A DNA stretch of 22,829 bases from M55B118 sp041694275. Its GTDB lineage: Bacteria; Bacillota_I; Bacilli_A; Izemoplasmatales; Izemoplasmataceae. Location of the stretch: NCBI GenBank assembly GCA_041694275.1, contig JASMTQ010000019.1:1-22829 (forward strand), in the 5' to 3' direction. The position numbers and the translations under genes were made by a program. Of this stretch, positions 14,667 to 22,829 are shown piece by piece. The notes beneath the pieces are model-generated. The model did no database searches, had not been told where the DNA came from, and saw only the letters and a list, made by a program, of their open reading frames with translations. Each line of letters starts with the position of its first letter. Position 1 is the stretch's first letter.

Positions 14667-14708
14667 GATTAAAGATAATAATAGTTAAAGAAAAGAGGAA
14701 ACAAAACA

Positions 14709-16856
14709 ATGACAGAAGCCAGAAAATTCGAGATGGACTTCAATGGCAGAAAGCTCGTCGTAGAAATCGGCGAACTTGCCAAACAGGCAACAGCCGCAGC
14801 ACTCATCCGGTACAACGATACCGGTGTTCTAAGCGTCATGCAGGCATCAAGAGAGGCAACTACCCTTCCTTTCTTCCCACTGCTTGTAAACTATACGGAG
14901 AAACTCTACGCCGCAGGAAAAATCCCTGGTGGATTTTTGAAGCGTGAAGGCCGCCCAAGCGACCTTGAAACACTCACTGCGCGTCTTATCGACAGACCAA
15001 TCCGTCCACTTTTCCCAGACGGGTACAGAAAAGAAGTGCAAATCATCAACACCGTCATGAGCGGAAACGTTGATTATTCACCACCAATGGCCGCGATGCT
15101 TGGAAGCTCGCTTACCTTGATGCTTTCTGATCTTCCATTTGATGGTCCGATTGCCGGTGTGCAGGTTGGACGTGTCGAAGGAGAATTCGTACTCAATCCA
15201 ACAGAAGAAGATCTTACCTATTCCGATATCGATCTTATTGTCGCTGGAACCAAGGACGCCATCAACATGGTTGAAGCCGGTGCGAAACAAGTCGATGAAG
15301 AAACCATGCTTGACGCAATCATGTTCGCACATGAATGGATCAAGAAACTTTGCGCTTTCCAAGAGGAAATCGTTGACGAACTTGGTGAAGAAAAAGAAAC
15401 CTACGTTCCTGAAGCCCCAAATGAAACGTATCTTGAAGACGCAAACAAGAACTACAAGGACCGTGCCATTGAAGCGGTTAGAACCTATGACCGTGAAAAA
15501 AGAGGCGACCTCATCCGCGAACTCAAAGACGAAGTGGATGAAAACGTTGAAAACACCTACACCGAATCAACCGAAGAAGAAAGAAAAACCATCGCAAGCA
15601 CCCTTAAGGACATGATTGATGATTTCGTCAAAAACGAAGTGCGTAGAAGCATCGTTGAAGACAAAATCCGTCCCGATGGTCGCAAACTTACAGAAATCCG
15701 TCCTCTCTCAAGCAGAGTAGACATATTCGAACAAACACACGGAAGCGCCCTTTTCACCCGTGGACAGACCCAGGCCTTGAGTACCACGACACTTGGCGCC
15801 CTCGGTGAACACCAAATCATCGACGGTCTTGGTGATACGGACAACAAACGCTTCATGCTTCACTACAACTTCCCGCCTTACAGTGTGGGTGAAACCGGCC
15901 GCTACGGACCTCCAAAACGCCGCGAAATCGGACACGGAGCCCTTGGTGAACGCGCCCTTCTTCAAGTCCTTCCAAACGAAGAGGATTTCCCATACACCAT
16001 CCGTGTCGTATCAGAAATCCTGGAAAGCAACGGTTCAACTTCACAGGCAAGCATCTGTGCGGGCTGCATGAGTCTTATGGCTGCGGGCGTTCCAATCGAC
16101 GCACCGGTCGCGGGAATCGCGATGGGTCTCATCAAAGAAGGCGAGAACTACCGCGTACTCACCGATATCCAGGGTCTTGAGGACCACCTCGGAGACATGG
16201 ACTTCAAAGTCGCAGGAACCAAAACCGGCATCACCGCCCTTCAAATGGACATCAAGATTGAAGGCCTATCTAAAGACATGCTCAAAGAAGCCCTTGAACA
16301 GGCTAGAATCGGACGCCTGGAAATTCTTGACAACATGCTCAGTGCCATTCCTGAAGCACGTCCTGAAGTCGCTGAAAATGCACCGAAGGTCAAAATCATG
16401 GTCATCGACCCTGACAAGATCCGCGATGTCATCGGCCCAGGCGGCAAGATGATTTCCAAAATCGTTGAAAACAACGACGATGTCAAAATCGACATCGAAC
16501 AAGACGGTCGCGTCACGATCATGCATGAACGCGTCGAACCCATCAATAACGCCCTCAAGGAAATTGAAGACATCGTTCGCGTTGCGAAAGTCGGCGAAAT
16601 CTACGATGGTAAAGTCAAACGCGTTGAAGCGTATGGCTGCTTTGTGGAACTATGGCCTGGAACCGAAGGACTTTGCCACATTTCAAAACTCGCCCACGGG
16701 CGCGTAGAAAAAACATCCGATGTCGCAAACGTCGGCGACACGCTCAAAGTGAAAGTCATCGGCATCGACGACAGAGGCCGCATCGACCTATCACACAAAG
16801 CGGTCCTTCCAAAACCGGAAGACAAGAAAAAATCACAGTCAAAAGAAAATAAATAA
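14709..16856 (+). CDS. pnp: Polynucleotide phosphorylase
   Basis: 3'-5' phosphorolytic exoribonuclease that degrades mRNA and takes part in RNA turnover. Its 715 residues are the standard length. Domains in order: the first RNase PH domain with GGFLKREGRPSD and RPIRPLFPDGY; a helical linker (about 215-310, rich in Glu and Lys); the second RNase PH domain with KIRPDGRKLTEIRPL, GSALFTRGQTQAL and the catalytic MDFKVAGTKTGITALQMD; a KH domain with DVIGPGGKMISKI near residue 575; and an S1 domain (about 625-700) with GEIYDGKVKRVEAYGCFVEL. It is complete and normal. No clear terminator follows; the rnpB promoter starts almost at once. Confidence 0.98.
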   Translation: MTEARKFEMDFNGRKLVVEIGELAKQATAAALIRYNDTGVLSVMQASREATTLPFFPLLVNYTEKLYAAGKIPGGFLKREGRPSDLETLTARLIDRPIRPLFPDGYRKEVQIINTVMSGNVDYSPPMAAMLGSSLTLMLSDLPFDGPIAGVQVGRVEGEFVLNPTEEDLTYSDIDLIVAGTKDAINMVEAGAKQVDEETMLDAIMFAHEWIKKLCAFQEEIVDELGEEKETYVPEAPNETYLEDANKNYKDRAIEAVRTYDREKRGDLIRELKDEVDENVENTYTESTEEERKTIASTLKDMIDDFVKNEVRRSIVEDKIRPDGRKLTEIRPLSSRVDIFEQTHGSALFTRGQTQALSTTTLGALGEHQIIDGLGDTDNKRFMLHYNFPPYSVGETGRYGPPKRREIGHGALGERALLQVLPNEEDFPYTIRVVSEILESNGSTSQASICAGCMSLMAAGVPIDAPVAGIAMGLIKEGENYRVLTDIQGLEDHLGDMDFKVAGTKTGITALQMDIKIEGLSKDMLKEALEQARIGRLEILDNMLSAIPEARPEVAENAPKVKIMVIDPDKIRDVIGPGGKMISKIVENNDDVKIDIEQDGRVTIMHERVEPINNALKEIEDIVRVAKVGEIYDGKVKRVEAYGCFVELWPGTEGLCHISKLAHGRVEKTSDVANVGDTLKVKVIGIDDRGRIDLSHKAVLPKPEDKKKSQSKENK

Positions 16857-16861
16857 GCACC

Positions 16862-16890
16862 TTTAGATTAACCATTAATTGGTGTATAAT
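16862..16890 (+). promoter_or_regulatory. Promoter of rnpB
   Basis: -10 TATAAT (16885-16890) with a weak -35 TTTAGA (16862-16867) at 17 bases. The predicted start point coincides with the first base of the P1 helix at about 16898. Confidence 0.75.
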
Positions 16891-16897
16891 GTAAAAA

Positions 16898-17243
16898 GAC
16901 CTCGCGTCCTGACAATCGAGCCTTCATAGAAGGTTAGGAAAGTCCATGCTAGCACAGACTGAGACGTCTGTAGTGTTCATGATCGCGGAAACCATAACGC
17001 GGTGCGCCTTATGGCGACGGCCGGGAAAAAAGCCCACTGGGTTTTTAGTACCTTTAAAAGTGCCACAGAGACGAGTTTCACACGCAAGTGTGGAAGTGGA
17101 ACGGGTAAACCCCATGAGCTAGCAACCCAAACTTGGTAGGGGCACTCTGCCTGAGGAAATGAACTTAGGGCGGAGGCGTGTAAGCGCAGATAGATGATTG
17201 TCACCCGTAAGGGTACAGAACATGGCTTATGGGACGCGAGGTC
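16898..17243 (+). ncRNA. rnpB: RNase P RNA, bacterial type B
   Basis: Catalytic RNA that removes 5' leaders from pre-tRNAs. The ends form a perfect 12-base P1 helix (16898-16909 with 17232-17243). Conserved elements follow in order: AGGAAAGTCCATGCTAGCAC near 16937, CTGAGAC followed by GTAGTGTTCATG, then GGGTAAACCCC, the type-B-like AACCCAAACTTGGTAGGGG near 17126, AGATAGATGATTGTCACC, and ACAGAACATGGCTTAT near the 3' end. The pattern follows Bacillus subtilis (type B), not E. coli (type A). The usual GAGGAAAGTC reads TAGGAAAGTC. Its own promoter and terminator flank it exactly. I set the ends from the P1 helix. Confidence 0.96.
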
Positions 17244-17248
17244 TTATA

Positions 17249-17274
17249 AAAAGACGCCTTCCGGCGTCTTTTTT
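17249..17274 (+). terminator. Terminator of rnpB
   Basis: 10-pair stem AAAAGACGCC / GGCGTCTTTT (17249-17258 with 17263-17272), TTCC loop, T run. It begins 6 bases after the P1 helix. Confidence 0.95.
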
Positions 17275-17287
17275 ACTTACGCTATGT

Positions 17288-17316
17288 TTGATAATAAAGC
17301 CCATTTAAGGTAGAAT
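17288..17316 (+). promoter_or_regulatory. Promoter of the lepA-hemW-xerD-deoB operon
   Basis: -35 TTGATA (17288-17293) and -10 TAGAAT (17311-17316), each five of six matches, with a 17-base spacer. Start point near 17323; GAAAGGAG precedes ATG 17347. Confidence 0.72.
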
Positions 17317-17346
17317 ATAGTGTACGCCTTGAAAGGAGTAAACACA

Positions 17347-19176
17347 ATGGCTAAACCCTCAATCGAGGCCGTAAAGGCCCACCAGAAAACCATCCGCAAC
17401 TTTTCCATCATCGCGCATATCGATCATGGGAAAAGCACGCTTGCGGACAGAATTTTAGAAAAAACGAAATCCATCACCACCCGTGAGATGAAAGCCCAGC
17501 TTCTCGACTCCATGGATCTTGAGAGAGAACGCGGCATCACCATCAAACTCAACGCGGTGGAAATCAAATACACGCATACCGACGATGAAATCTACACCCT
17601 GCATCTTATTGATACACCGGGGCACGTCGATTTCGCCTATGAAGTATCCAGAAGCCTGGCCGCCTGTGAGACGGCCCTTTTGGTCATTGACGCGGCGCAG
17701 GGCATCGAAGCCCAGACCATGGCCAATGTCTATCTCGCGCTTGATAATGACCTTGAAATCATCCCTGTCATCAACAAGATCGACCTTCCAAGTGCAAATG
17801 TGGAAGGTGTCAAGAAAGACATCGAAGATATTTTGGGCATTCCTGGAGAAGAAGCGATCCTTGCAAGCGCCAAGGAAGGCAAGGGCATTGATGAAATTCT
17901 TGACCGCCTCATCGACTATGCACCAGCTCCAAAAGGCGACCCTGAAGCCCCGCTTCAGGCGCTTATTTTCGATTCCATCTATGATCCCTACCGCGGTGTT
18001 ATTCCTTCAATCCGCGTGGTTGAAGGCATGATTGAAAAGGGTGATACCATTCGCATGATGGCCAACGAAAAGGAATACACCGTCCTTGAAGTCGGTGTCA
18101 ACACCCCGAAACAACAACCCAGAGACTACCTGGGCCCAGGCGATGTAGGCTACGTCGTCGCGTCCATAAAATCCGTTGAAAACGTACGCGTGGGTGATAC
18201 CATCACCCATATAGAAAACCCTGCAAGCACGCCACTTCCAGGGTATAGAGAACTCACGCCCATGGTATTTTGCGGACTGTTCCCAACTGATGCCAACCGC
18301 TACAACGATTTACGCGAAGCGCTCGAACGTTTAAAACTGAACGACGCCTCCCTCAAATACGAACCGGAAAATTCTCAGGCGCTCGGGTTTGGCTTCAGAA
18401 CCGGATTTCTCGGCATGCTCCATATGGAAATCGTCCAGGAAAGACTCGAAAGAGAATTCAACCTTGAACTGATTGCGACCGCACCTTCTGTAATCTACAG
18501 TGTTCACATGAACGACGGATCGACCAAGGTCATCGACAATCCCGCGGACATGCCAGAACCTCAGTTCATTGACAAAATAGAAGAACCCTTTGTCCATGCG
18601 ACCATCATGTGTCCCAAGGAATACGTTGGAAACATTATGGAACTCTGCCAGAGCAAGCGCGGAGAATTCGATACCATGGAATACATTGACGACAACCGCG
18701 TACAGATTCTCTATGATCTGCCGCTTCTTGAAATTGTCTATGATTTCTTCGACAAGCTCAAGTCTTCTTCAAAAGGCTACGCGTCCTTCGATTATGAATT
18801 CAAGGGAAGAAGAGCCTCCAAGCTCGTCAAAATGGACATTCTTATCAACGGTGAAAAAGTCGACGCATTAAGCGTCATCGTTCACCGTGATTTCGCATTC
18901 AGACGCGGAAAAGCGATTGCGGAAAAACTCAAGGAAATCATTCCAAGACATATGTTCGAAGTTCCAATACAAGCCTCCATCAACAACAAAATCATCGCCA
19001 GAAGCACCATCAAGGCGATGCGCAAAAACGTCCTTTCCAAGTGTTATGGGGGAGACATCTCAAGGAAGAAGAAACTCCTTGAAAAACAAAAAGAGGGTAA
19101 AAAGCGCATGAAGAACGTAGGAAGCGTCGAAGTCCCACAAGAAGCCTTCCTCTCGGTTCTCTCGCTTGATGATTGA
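17347..19176 (+). CDS. lepA: Elongation factor 4 (LepA)
   Basis: Ribosome-associated GTPase, linked to back-translocation and to subunit assembly. It has 609 residues from ATG 17347 (GAAAGGAG 8 bases upstream; an in-frame GTG at 17320 lies at the predicted transcript start). G motifs: AHIDHGKST (23-31), ERERGITIK (59-67), DTPGHVDF (89-96), NKID (143-146) and SAKEGKG. The EF-G-like domains and the LepA-specific C-terminal domain are complete, with ALGFGFRTGFLGMLHMEI, FDYEFKGRRASKLVKMDIL and GGDISRKKKLLEKQKEGKKR near the end. The stop lies one base before the chosen hemW start. The lepA-hemW order is common in Bacillota. Confidence 0.97.
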   Translation: MAKPSIEAVKAHQKTIRNFSIIAHIDHGKSTLADRILEKTKSITTREMKAQLLDSMDLERERGITIKLNAVEIKYTHTDDEIYTLHLIDTPGHVDFAYEVSRSLAACETALLVIDAAQGIEAQTMANVYLALDNDLEIIPVINKIDLPSANVEGVKKDIEDILGIPGEEAILASAKEGKGIDEILDRLIDYAPAPKGDPEAPLQALIFDSIYDPYRGVIPSIRVVEGMIEKGDTIRMMANEKEYTVLEVGVNTPKQQPRDYLGPGDVGYVVASIKSVENVRVGDTITHIENPASTPLPGYRELTPMVFCGLFPTDANRYNDLREALERLKLNDASLKYEPENSQALGFGFRTGFLGMLHMEIVQERLEREFNLELIATAPSVIYSVHMNDGSTKVIDNPADMPEPQFIDKIEEPFVHATIMCPKEYVGNIMELCQSKRGEFDTMEYIDDNRVQILYDLPLLEIVYDFFDKLKSSSKGYASFDYEFKGRRASKLVKMDILINGEKVDALSVIVHRDFAFRRGKAIAEKLKEIIPRHMFEVPIQASINNKIIARSTIKAMRKNVLSKCYGGDISRKKKLLEKQKEGKKRMKNVGSVEVPQEAFLSVLSLDD

Positions 19177-19177
19177 T

Positions 19178-20284
19178 ATGGACGCACTTTATATCCACAT
19201 CCCTTTTTGCGCGCAGATTTGCGCGTACTGCGACTTTGCGAAGGAAATCACCAAACCACAAAAACGCAAGCGTTACATGAAAAACCTCATAACAGAAATC
19301 CAGTCACACGAATCCGAGCTTTCAAACGTCACTTCGATATTCATCGGTGGTGGAACCCCGAGCATTCTCGATGAAGAGGATTTAGTAGGCCTTTTCAAGA
19401 CACTAAAGAAGAGTGTAGGACTAAGAGAAGTCATAGACATCACCATTGAAGCGAACCCAGGCGATGTCACCCCAAGGTTCGCAGAGCTTTTGAAATCTTT
19501 AGGCATTACCCGCGTATCACTTGGGGCACAGAGTTTCAACGAAAAACATCTCAGGTTTTTAAAAAGAACCCACACCCCTGAAGATATAGATAAAGCCGTT
19601 TTCAATTTAAAAGAAGCGGGAATCACAAACATCAATCTGGATTTGCTTTTTGCGATACCCGGCCAAACCCTTGAAGAACTCAATTATGACATTGATAGAG
19701 CGTTGCAACTGGATTTGAGCCATGTATCTTATTACAGTGTCATCATCGAAGAAGGCACCGCACTGGCGCTTTGGATTGACAAAGGGCTCGTTCAGCCTGC
19801 AAGTGAGAATCTTGAAGCGTCCATGTTTGAAACCGTGATTGACACACTAGTAGAAAAGGGCTTCAACCACTATGAAATCAGCAACTTCGCCCGTCCTGGC
19901 TTTGAATCTGTTCACAACACCATGGTATGGAAATCCCATGACTACCTGGGTGTAGGCACTGGTGCCCATTCCAACTGGCGAGGCAGGCGGTTTTACAATG
20001 TCAAAAGCATCAAAAAATACAACGAGCGCATTGAAAACGGTGAATATCCAGTGATGGAACATTATCCACTGGAACCCATGAAAGACGCCCTCCTTATGGG
20101 CCTCAGGCTCATGAATGGCGTCGATATGGATTGGTTTGAAAACCGCTTTGGCGTTTCATTGCTCGAAGCGTTTGAAATGCTTCATGAATCACTTGAAAAT
20201 GGCCTCCTTGAAATTGAAAAGGGTCATCTCAAATTCACCCGCAAAGGGCTTTTCCTTGGCAATGAAGTATTTATGAAACTTTAA
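19178..20284 (+). CDS. hemW: Radical SAM heme chaperone HemW
   Basis: Radical S-adenosylmethionine protein that binds heme and passes it to target proteins; often mislabelled as coproporphyrinogen dehydrogenase HemN. It has 368 residues. The [4Fe-4S] motif is FCAQICAYCDF with Cys11, Cys15 and Cys18 (CxxxCxxC). IFIGGGTPS, IEANPGDV, RVSLGAQSFN and NLDLLFAIPGQT follow, and the HemW C-terminal region includes LMGLRLMNGVD. I chose ATG 19178 because it puts YIHIPFC at the family's usual distance from the N-terminus. ATG 19169, overlapping the lepA stop, is an alternative, and neither has a good ribosome binding site, so translation probably depends on lepA coupling. No heme-synthesis gene is in view. 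Confidence 0.9.
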   Translation: MDALYIHIPFCAQICAYCDFAKEITKPQKRKRYMKNLITEIQSHESELSNVTSIFIGGGTPSILDEEDLVGLFKTLKKSVGLREVIDITIEANPGDVTPRFAELLKSLGITRVSLGAQSFNEKHLRFLKRTHTPEDIDKAVFNLKEAGITNINLDLLFAIPGQTLEELNYDIDRALQLDLSHVSYYSVIIEEGTALALWIDKGLVQPASENLEASMFETVIDTLVEKGFNHYEISNFARPGFESVHNTMVWKSHDYLGVGTGAHSNWRGRRFYNVKSIKKYNERIENGEYPVMEHYPLEPMKDALLMGLRLMNGVDMDWFENRFGVSLLEAFEMLHESLENGLLEIEKGHLKFTRKGLFLGNEVFMKL

Positions 20285-20296
20285 GGACGTGACGGT

Positions 20297-21199
20297 ATGT
20301 TGAAACAGCTTTTAAAAGAGTACGAATACGAACTCAAATCGACATCAAGACTGTCAAAACATTCCCTTAGTGCCTACCTTGCAGATGTAGGGGGCTATGT
20401 GGATTATCTTTTGAAGCGTGAAATAAAAAATCCCGCGTCCATCACCAAGGAAACCGTCAATCGTTATATAATGACACTCAGGAAGAAAAAACGCGCCCCA
20501 TCGACAGTATCGAGGAAACTATCCGCCATAAAGGCATTTCATCAGTTCATGCTCGATGAGAAACTCGTGGATGACAATGTCATTTTGACGGTGCATCGTC
20601 CCAAAAAGGAAGCGCATCTTCCTGAAATCCTCACCATCGAGGAAATGGACAGACTGATCGAAGCCTCAAGAGGAGAAACGCCTCTTGAAATCAGAAATCT
20701 TGCGATGCTTGAAATGCTTTATGGAAGTGGGGTTCGAATAAGCGAACTCACAAACCTTCACACCGATGACCTTCACATCAACGAAGGGTTCGTGAATGTG
20801 ACGGGCAAAGGCAACAAGGAAAGAATCGTTCCGATTGGCTCCTCAGCGCAAAAGGCCCTTAAAAGCTATCTCGAGTATGGACGACTCAAACTTTCGAAAA
20901 ACCCAACGCCTTATGTATTTCTCAATAACAGAGGTGGCGTGATCAGCCGCGTGGGTTTTTTCAAGATTCTAAAGCGCCTTGCAGTAAAAGCGGGTATTGA
21001 AAAAACCGTGAGTCCCCATACCCTTCGACACAGCTTCGCAAGCCACATGCTGGAAGCGGGCGTGGATCTACGCTTCGTACAGGAAATGCTTGGTCATACC
21101 GACGTATCGACCACGGAAATCTACACCCACATCAACAAACAACAACTCATTGCGGTTTACGACAAATTCCATCCGCATGCATATAAAAGGAGAGATTGA
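20297..21199 (+). CDS. xerD: Tyrosine recombinase XerD
   Basis: Site-specific recombinase that, with XerC, resolves chromosome dimers at dif. Its 300 residues match XerD. The N-terminal SAM-like core-binding domain (1-100) contains SRLSKHSLSAYLADV. All catalytic residues are present: Arg147 (GVRISEL), Lys171 (GKGNKERIVP), His241 and Arg244 (HTLRHSFA), His267 (LGHTDV) and nucleophile Tyr276 (IYTHI), within 1-3 positions of E. coli XerD numbering. It is followed by deoB, the same order as ripX-drm in Bacillus, so this is the chromosomal XerD and not an integrase of a mobile element. It starts 12 bases after hemW with an AAGGACG ribosome binding site. Confidence 0.94.
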   Translation: MLKQLLKEYEYELKSTSRLSKHSLSAYLADVGGYVDYLLKREIKNPASITKETVNRYIMTLRKKKRAPSTVSRKLSAIKAFHQFMLDEKLVDDNVILTVHRPKKEAHLPEILTIEEMDRLIEASRGETPLEIRNLAMLEMLYGSGVRISELTNLHTDDLHINEGFVNVTGKGNKERIVPIGSSAQKALKSYLEYGRLKLSKNPTPYVFLNNRGGVISRVGFFKILKRLAVKAGIEKTVSPHTLRHSFASHMLEAGVDLRFVQEMLGHTDVSTTEIYTHINKQQLIAVYDKFHPHAYKRRD

Positions 21200-21204
21200 T
21201 TACT

Positions 21205-22380
21205 ATGTTCAAAAGAATCTTCACCATCGTCATTGACAGTGTCGGCATCGGTGCTTTGCCCGATGCAAAGGATTTCGGTGACGAAGGCACCAACACCATC
21301 AGAAACATAGCACTTAGTGAGGGTGGCATCACCCTTCCAACCATGGCGAGTCTGGGCTATGGGAACCTGAGTGATATTCCTGGTGTTCCGAAAGTCAAGG
21401 ACACGATTGGAAGCTATACAAAAATGGCTGAAATTTCAAACGGTAAAGACACCATGACCGGCCACTGGGAAATCATGGGGCTGAAAATCGAGACACCGTT
21501 TAGAACCTTCACCGATACAGGCTTCCCTGAAAGTCTCATCAAAAAACTTGAAGAGAAAAGCGGCCGCTCCATTGTCGGCAACAAAGCCGCAAGCGGCACT
21601 GAAATCATCAAAGAACTTGGACCTCACCACGTTGAAACCGGTGATTTGATCGTTTATACGTCCGCAGACAGCGTACTTCAAATTGCGGCACATGAGGATG
21701 TTGTAAGCGTTGAAGAACTCTATGACATCTGTGAAACCGCGCGTGAACTTACAAGAGAAGACCCATACACACTTGGAAGAATCATCGCCCGTCCTTTCAA
21801 AGGAGACGCGGAAAACGGATTTGAAAGAACTGCGAACCGTCATGACTACGCACTCAAACCATATGGCAAAACCACGCTCAACTACCTTGAAGAAGCAGGG
21901 TATACCGTGGCCGCCTTTGGCAAGATTGAAGACATCTATGACGGGGAAGGCATCACGGAAAGCAAGAGACAAAAGGACAACGACGAAGGCATGGCCAACT
22001 TCACCGAATATGCCAAGCGCTCTTTTGAAGGGCTTGCCTATTTGAACCTTGTGGACTTTGACGCGAAATACGGACACCGCCGCGATCCTGCCGGCTACAA
22101 AAAAGCCATGGAGGCCTTCGACGCAGAGCTTGAAGTGCTCATGAAGGAAATGAAAGAAGATGACCTCTTGATGGTGACCGCGGACCACGGGAACGATCCG
22201 ACTCACACGGGTACGGACCACACGCGTGAATACGTGCCACTCCTTGTCTATTCACCATCCCTTAAAGGGAAGGCACTGCCTGTACGTGAAACGTTCGCCG
22301 ATATCGGCGCGACCATTTCAGACAACTTCAGTGTCACCATGCCTGATCACGGCAAAAGCTTTCTTAGTGAACTCAAATAA
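21205..22380 (+). CDS. deoB: Phosphopentomutase
   Basis: Interconverts ribose 1-phosphate and ribose 5-phosphate (and the deoxy forms) in nucleoside salvage. It has 391 residues from ATG 21205. Alkaline-phosphatase-fold metal residues are visible: Asp11 (IDSVGIGALPDA), the phosphorylated nucleophile Thr85 in KDTMTGHWEIMG, which matches Thr85 of the Bacillus cereus enzyme, and the C-terminal TADHGNDPTHTGTDHTRE, with its Asp and His ligands. The start was chosen over the in-frame TTG at 21196, which sits 3 bases from the ribosome binding site AAGGAG; ATG 21205 is 12 bases away and gives the family numbering. It overlaps nothing; xerD stops 5 bases before. It is the last gene of the operon, with a strong terminator. 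No purine nucleoside phosphorylase follows, unlike in Bacillus. Confidence 0.96.
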   Translation: MFKRIFTIVIDSVGIGALPDAKDFGDEGTNTIRNIALSEGGITLPTMASLGYGNLSDIPGVPKVKDTIGSYTKMAEISNGKDTMTGHWEIMGLKIETPFRTFTDTGFPESLIKKLEEKSGRSIVGNKAASGTEIIKELGPHHVETGDLIVYTSADSVLQIAAHEDVVSVEELYDICETARELTREDPYTLGRIIARPFKGDAENGFERTANRHDYALKPYGKTTLNYLEEAGYTVAAFGKIEDIYDGEGITESKRQKDNDEGMANFTEYAKRSFEGLAYLNLVDFDAKYGHRRDPAGYKKAMEAFDAELEVLMKEMKEDDLLMVTADHGNDPTHTGTDHTREYVPLLVYSPSLKGKALPVRETFADIGATISDNFSVTMPDHGKSFLSELK

Positions 22381-22387
22381 GTGTTTG

Positions 22388-22414
22388 AAGACCGCCAAAA
22401 GCGGTCTTTTTTTT
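22388..22414 (+). terminator. Terminator of the lepA-deoB operon
   Basis: 8-pair stem AAGACCGC / GCGGTCTT (22388-22395 with 22401-22408), CAAAA loop, run of eight T to 22414. Confidence 0.95.
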
Positions 22415-22419
22415 GCAAG

Positions 22420-22443
22420 AAAAAAGAGGCATTTCTGCCTCTT
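22420..22443 (-). terminator. Terminator of the minus-strand gene at the right edge
   Basis: 7-pair stem (22443-22437 with 22430-22424), 6-base loop, T run on the minus strand to 22420. It overlaps the stop codon of the broken gene at 22442-22444 and faces the deoB terminator, so convergent transcription ends here from both sides. Its presence shows the broken reading frame was once a normal transcribed gene. Confidence 0.85.
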
Positions 22444-22827
22444 AAAGGTCGTTTTGATAACGGGATTCAATGTCTTTGAGAATATCTTTTAGTTTATCCT
22501 GTTTTTGTTTTTTGAGCTGCTTGAAGGTTTTATTTTGTGAGACAGAGACCTTTTTAAGGAAGCGTTCATACGCTTTGAGTGCGGGATTCAGTGCGTCGTC
22601 CATGGCCTTTTTGGTTTTCCTGAGGGCATCCTTGTGGCTCGTCATATGGGTGTTGAAGCTGTTTTCAAGCGCTTGAAATCACTGGATTTGCGTTTCTTTT
22701 TCAAGGAATCAAGCATCTGAAATGCGTAGGACGCGGTATCCTTGATGGCTGGGTCCTTGTCGATTTGAGTGATTTTTTCCTTGAGTGCGTTCGCTTATTC
22801 ATCAAGCGAATCTATGGAATCATCTAT
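22442..22827 (-). pseudogene. Lysine-rich helical protein, C-terminal part, disrupted
   Basis: Function not recognised. Read from the right edge on the minus strand, codons give IDDSIDSLDE, then TAA (22797-22795), then ANALKEKITQIDKD onward through SYAFQMLDSLKKKRKSSDFK, then a frame change between 22678 and 22645. The reading continues as NSFNTHMTSHKDALRKTKK to VSVSQNKTFKQ and a stop at 22444-22442. Restoring one base in the four-T run at 22662-22665 (plus strand) joins the two frames, and one base change turns the TAA into AAA (Lys). The repaired piece would be 128 residues, strongly charged (Lys, Asp, Glu) and mostly helical, possibly coiled coil. An ATG at 22645 could express a 67-residue fragment, but it has no clear ribosome binding site. 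The start lies beyond the window. Confidence 0.6.
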
Positions 22828-22829
22828 TG

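Noticed and set aside
20297..21199. Tyrosine recombinase as an integrase of a mobile element
   Set aside because: Length, catalytic residue spacing and the xerD-deoB gene order show the housekeeping XerD; no att repeats or phage genes nearby.
21436..22221. Long open frame (about 260 codons) on the minus strand opposite deoB
   Set aside because: deoB on the plus strand is a complete, motif-rich enzyme; the antisense frame has no recognisable motif or ribosome binding site and reflects codon usage of deoB.
1..22829. UGA-as-tryptophan genetic code (Mycoplasma/Spiroplasma type)
   Set aside because: Complete genes of normal length end at TGA (2-hydroxyacid dehydrogenase, lepA, xerD), so TGA is a stop here.
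1..22829. CRISPR arrays, insertion sequences, tRNA genes, toxin-antitoxin pairs
   Set aside because: I looked on both strands and found no regularly spaced repeats, transposase motifs, cloverleaf sequences or small paired genes.

Overview
The window looks like chromosomal DNA of a low-GC Gram-positive lineage (Bacillota, or a standard-code relative such as an Acholeplasma/Izemoplasma-type organism). I base this on four things: a type-B-looking RNase P RNA, RNase HIII and MutS2, the mutS2-trxA, truB-ribF-rpsO-pnp and xerD-deoB gene orders, and strong AAGGAGG-type ribosome binding sites with TTGACA/TATAAT promoters. TGA is used as a stop in several genes (the 2-hydroxyacid dehydrogenase, lepA, xerD), so this is not a UGA-Trp mycoplasma. 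I cannot name a genus. I see no phage, insertion sequence, CRISPR array, tRNA or rRNA.

Left part (1-5600, all minus strand): an accessory carbon-catabolism locus. In transcription order it holds a DeoR-family repressor, a DUF1537 four-carbon acid-sugar kinase, a PdxA2-type 4-phosphate dehydrogenase, a YoaD-like D-isomer-specific 2-hydroxyacid dehydrogenase, a class II ketose-bisphosphate aldolase and an FGGY sugar kinase that runs off the left edge. Genes overlap by 4-8 bases or sit 16 bases apart, except for one gap of about 115 bases. That gap holds a terminator hairpin wrapped around a near-consensus promoter, followed by a CcpA cre-like site. The kinase-PdxA2 pair matches the known D-threonate-type route to dihydroxyacetone phosphate (DHAP). 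The other three genes look like a second module, with unknown substrate, that may also feed DHAP metabolism.

Centre: rnhC (minus) and mutS2 (plus) diverge from two overlapping extended -10 promoters. To the right everything real is on the plus strand until the far edge: mutS2, trxA, truB-ribF, rpsO with a structured leader, then a three-gene operon (AI-2E-family membrane protein, amidohydrolase of unknown substrate, UPF0316 membrane protein), pnp, the RNase P RNA gene rnpB, and finally lepA-hemW-xerD-deoB. These are translation, RNA-processing, DNA-maintenance and nucleoside-salvage genes, with clear intrinsic terminators after trxA, rpsO, the UPF0316 gene, rnpB and deoB.

Right edge (22442-22829, minus strand): the C-terminal part of a lysine-rich helical protein of unknown function, broken by one in-frame stop and one apparent one-base deletion. 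It is either a decaying gene or sequence error near a contig end.

Most of the window is ordinary housekeeping DNA. The parts worth a second look are the acid-sugar locus and its regulatory DNA. No intergenic stretch over 300 bases is empty: the longest, 16857-17346, is filled by rnpB and its signals.
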